Below are positions 20,282 to 22,217 of a stretch of DNA of 22,217 nt, piece by piece. The notes under the pieces are model-generated. The model was not told the DNA's origin and made no database searches. It saw only the letters and a list, made by a program, of their open reading frames with translations. A program made the position numbers and the translations under genes. Source of the DNA: an uncultured Lachnospiraceae bacterium (lineage in GTDB: Bacteria; Bacillota; Clostridia; Lachnospirales; Lachnospiraceae); assembly GCA_910586725.1 (NCBI GenBank), contig CAJUJL010000045.1, positions 1 to 22,217 on the forward strand. The letters are read 5' to 3'. How positions within the stretch are numbered: the stretch's first letter is position 1; each line of letters starts with the position of its first letter.

Positions 20282-21772
20282 ATGGCGGAGCAGAGAAATG
20301 TACAGGAACAGGATATAAATCAGCTTTTAAAGGTGCGCCGTGAAAAGCTGGCGGAATTGCAGGAAAATGGAAAGGATCCGTTTCAGATTACCAGGTATGA
20401 CGTAACGCATCATAGTACAGATATTAAAGATCATTTTGACGAATTGGAAGGGAATGTTGTCTCTGTGGCAGGGCGTATGATGTTTAAGCGCGTCATGGGA
20501 AAAGCGTCTTTTTGCAATATTCAGGATCTGAAAGGGAATATTCAGATCTATGTGGCAAGGGATAGCATCGGAGAAGAATCCTACAAAGATTTTAAAAAGT
20601 ATGATGTCGGAGATATTCTTGGCATATCCGGAGAAGTATTTAAAACCAAAACGGGCGAGATTTCCGTTCACGCCAGCTCCGTTACGTTATTGTCGAAGAG
20701 TCTGCAGATTCTTCCGGAAAAATTCCATGGACTGACCGATACGGATACGCGTTATCGTCAGCGTTATGTGGATCTGATTATGAATCAGGACGTCAAAGAG
20801 ACGTTTATCAAGCGGTCAAAAGTCATCAGCAGCATCCGCAAATATCTGGACGCACAGGGCTTTATGGAAGTGGAAACGCCTATGCTGGTATCGAATGCCG
20901 GAGGAGCCGCCGCCAGACCGTTTGAGACGCACTTTAATGCATTGAATGAAGAATTTAAGCTCCGCATTTCTTTGGAACTGTATTTAAAAAGATTAATTGT
21001 AGGAGGCATGGAGCGGGTTTACGAGATTGGACGGGTGTTCCGCAACGAAGGTCTTGATACCAGGCACAATCCGGAGTTTACATTAATGGAATTATACCAG
21101 GCGTACACGGATTATCATGGCATGATGGATTTGACAGAAAATCTGTACCGCTATGTGGCGAAAGAAGTGACAGGATCGGAAGTCATAACTTATAACGGAC
21201 ATGAAATGGATTTATCGAAGCCGTTTGAGCGGATCACGATGGTGGATGCTGTGAAGAAATACGCGCATGTGGATTTCAATGAAATTCACAGCACGCAGGA
21301 GGCCAGAAAACTGGCGGACGAGCATCATATCGAATATGAGGACAGGCATGAAAAGGGAGATATTTTGAATCTTTTCTTTGAAGAATATGTAGAAGAGCAT
21401 TTGATTCAGCCGGTTTTCATTATAGATCATCCAATTGAGATTTCTCCGCTGACGAAGAAGAAGCCGGAAAATCCGGAGTATGTGGAGCGGTTTGAGTTCT
21501 TTATGAACGGCTGGGAGATGGCGAATGCGTATTCTGAGTTGAACGACCCGATAGACCAGCGGGAGCGGTTTGAAGCTCAGGAAAAGCTTTTGGCCGCAGG
21601 AGATGAAGAAGCGAATCATACCGACGAGGACTTTTTGAACGCGCTTTGCGTTGGCATGCCGCCAACCGGAGGGATTGGGTTTGGAATTGATCGTATGGTG
21701 ATGATGATGACGGACTCAGCGGCGATTCGGGATGTGTTGTTGTTCCCGACGATGAAGAGCATTGATAAGTAA
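20282..21772 (+). CDS. lysS: Lysyl-tRNA synthetase, class II
   Basis: The 496-residue enzyme charges tRNA-Lys. It has an N-terminal OB-fold anticodon-binding domain (about 60-170: GNVVSVAGRMMFKRVMGKAS) and a class II core. Motif 1 is near FMEVETPML, motif 2 is FRNEGLDTRHNPEFTLMEL and motif 3 is GGIGFGIDRMVMMM. The C-terminus RDVLLFPTMKSIDK is the expected end, so the protein is complete. The start follows GGGAGG by six bases. It is the last gene of the block; a short hairpin comes directly after the stop. Confidence 0.97.
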   Translation: MAEQRNVQEQDINQLLKVRREKLAELQENGKDPFQITRYDVTHHSTDIKDHFDELEGNVVSVAGRMMFKRVMGKASFCNIQDLKGNIQIYVARDSIGEESYKDFKKYDVGDILGISGEVFKTKTGEISVHASSVTLLSKSLQILPEKFHGLTDTDTRYRQRYVDLIMNQDVKETFIKRSKVISSIRKYLDAQGFMEVETPMLVSNAGGAAARPFETHFNALNEEFKLRISLELYLKRLIVGGMERVYEIGRVFRNEGLDTRHNPEFTLMELYQAYTDYHGMMDLTENLYRYVAKEVTGSEVITYNGHEMDLSKPFERITMVDAVKKYAHVDFNEIHSTQEARKLADEHHIEYEDRHEKGDILNLFFEEYVEEHLIQPVFIIDHPIEISPLTKKKPENPEYVERFEFFMNGWEMANAYSELNDPIDQRERFEAQEKLLAAGDEEANHTDEDFLNALCVGMPPTGGIGFGIDRMVMMMTDSAAIRDVLLFPTMKSIDK

Positions 21773-21793
21773 AATGCCGAAAACAAGGCATTT
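21772..21793 (+). terminator. Hairpin directly after lysS (possible terminator)
   Basis: AAATGCC (21772-21778) and GGCATTT (21787-21793) form a 7-bp stem with an 8-base loop. No clean T run follows, only ACAGGCGTTTT, so termination would be weak. Confidence 0.4.
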
Positions 21794-21824
21794 ACAGGCG
21801 TTTTGAAAGGTTGATATTTGTATT

Positions 21825-21842
21825 TTACGACTAAGTTACGAC
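21825..21842 (+). repeat. TTACGAC direct repeat with 11-bp period
   Basis: TTACGAC occurs at 21825-21831 and again at 21836-21842, separated by TAAG, about one helical turn apart. Such one-turn direct repeats are typical of protein-binding sites, for example recombinase arm sites or regulator sites. No protein can be assigned. Confidence 0.6.
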
Positions 21843-21872
21843 AAATGGCGAGCCTTGATATAGTAAAAATTT

Positions 21873-21915
21873 AAGACATCATTACTTATGGGGATATAGG
21901 TAGTGGTGTCTTTTT
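21873..21915 (+). terminator. Hairpin with T run in the post-lysS gap
   Basis: AAGACATCATTAC (21873-21885) pairs fully, counting G-U, with GTAGTGGTGTCTT (21900-21912), and TTTTT follows. The 13-bp stem suits a terminator for transcripts from lysS. Confidence 0.65.
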
Positions 21916-22177
21916 GTATGTCGGGATGGTTTACATTTGAGAGGGCAGCAGTTTTTTGTGGAAAGGGTGTATCTGATGTATTCACGCATTGGATTAAAAA
22001 ATTGAATATCAAAATATGAATAGGATTTCTTTTCAAAGCAAGATTATAATTTGTTACCGAACAGATATAAAATAGGGCAATCACAGGAATAGTAGGTAAA
22101 ATAAGGATTTTGAAGATATTTATATATTTAAGATTTGTAAAGAAAAAGCCCAAAAGTATTGAAAATAGAGGGCACTG

Positions 22178-22210
22178 AAAAACTCCCACTTTTTTGTTGG
22201 GAGTTTTCTT
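22178..22210 (+). terminator. Terminator-like hairpin at the window end
   Basis: AAAACTCCC (22179-22187) and GGGAGTTTT (22199-22207) form a 9-bp stem around a loop containing six T. The symmetrical stem could work on either strand. Confidence 0.55.
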
Positions 22211-22217
22211 ATCTCTA

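Larger units (their letters stand above)
21794..22217. other. A/T-rich stretch without credible genes
   Basis: After lysS the base composition drops sharply in G+C. A GTG-started minus-strand ORF (22189-21836, 117 codons) begins inside a terminator hairpin, has no ribosome site and no recognisable family; I do not call it. The stretch holds an 11-bp spaced direct repeat (21825-21842) and two hairpins with T runs. It could be the edge of an integrated element or only an A/T-rich gap. Confidence 0.5.

Noticed and set aside
21836..22189. Minus-strand 117-codon ORF after lysS
   Set aside because: It starts with GTG inside a hairpin, has no ribosome site, crosses another hairpin and shows no family pattern; A/T-rich DNA easily gives such frames.

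Overview
The window looks like a chromosomal segment of a low-to-medium GC Gram-positive anaerobe of the class Clostridia, most likely a gut Lachnospiraceae. The reasons are strong AGGAGG-type ribosome sites, A/T-rich sigma-A promoters, a BspA-type leucine-rich surface protein, an SH3/SleB-type wall hydrolase, and the gene order birA / DUF6145-like / coaX / dusB / unknown / greA / lysS. The genus cannot be fixed from the sequence alone.

Layout. (1) 1-2160 is a graveyard of mobile and accessory DNA. It holds the last 80 codons and the right end of an IS66-type transposase gene, a decayed ORF, the tail of a serine recombinase with its terminator, a frameshifted XRE-type gene, a broken P-loop ATPase and a frameshifted RhuM-like start. 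One small locus in it appears intact: a 31-residue holin-like membrane peptide at 739-834, with a convergent antisense RNA candidate and a leader that can hide its Shine-Dalgarno sequence. This is a candidate type I toxin-antitoxin system. (2) 2160-5640 carries a small PH/GRAM-like protein and a large secreted protein (cysteine-peptidase-like domain, BspA leucine-rich repeats, GGGDNP repeat linker, Lys-rich C-terminus). (3) 5693-10822 is a divergent export and sensing module. An ABC ATPase with two ABC-2 permeases lies on the minus strand. A NarL-type histidine kinase and response regulator lie on the plus strand, followed by an overlapping tatD. (4) 11600-14960 holds single-gene units with clear promoters and terminators: a hemolysin III/PAQR membrane protein, an SH3-SleB wall hydrolase and an SPFH/stomatin-like protein. 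(5) 15013-21772 is a tightly packed plus-strand housekeeping block: ornithine carbamoyltransferase, BirA, a DUF6145-like protein, type III pantothenate kinase, a DusB-type dihydrouridine synthase, an unknown protein, GreA and lysyl-tRNA synthetase. (6) 21773-22217 is A/T-rich and without a credible gene. It has several hairpins and an 11-bp spaced direct repeat.

How the parts work together. The kinase and regulator probably sense an envelope signal or antimicrobial and control the divergent ABC exporter; inverted repeats lie in the shared promoter region. The secreted repeat protein and the wall hydrolase belong to the cell surface. The last block joins cofactor supply (biotin attachment, CoA synthesis) with tRNA modification, transcription rescue and tRNA charging. 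The most unusual part is the small toxin-like locus within the mobile-element debris. The rest is mostly known families, with interesting regulatory palindromes.
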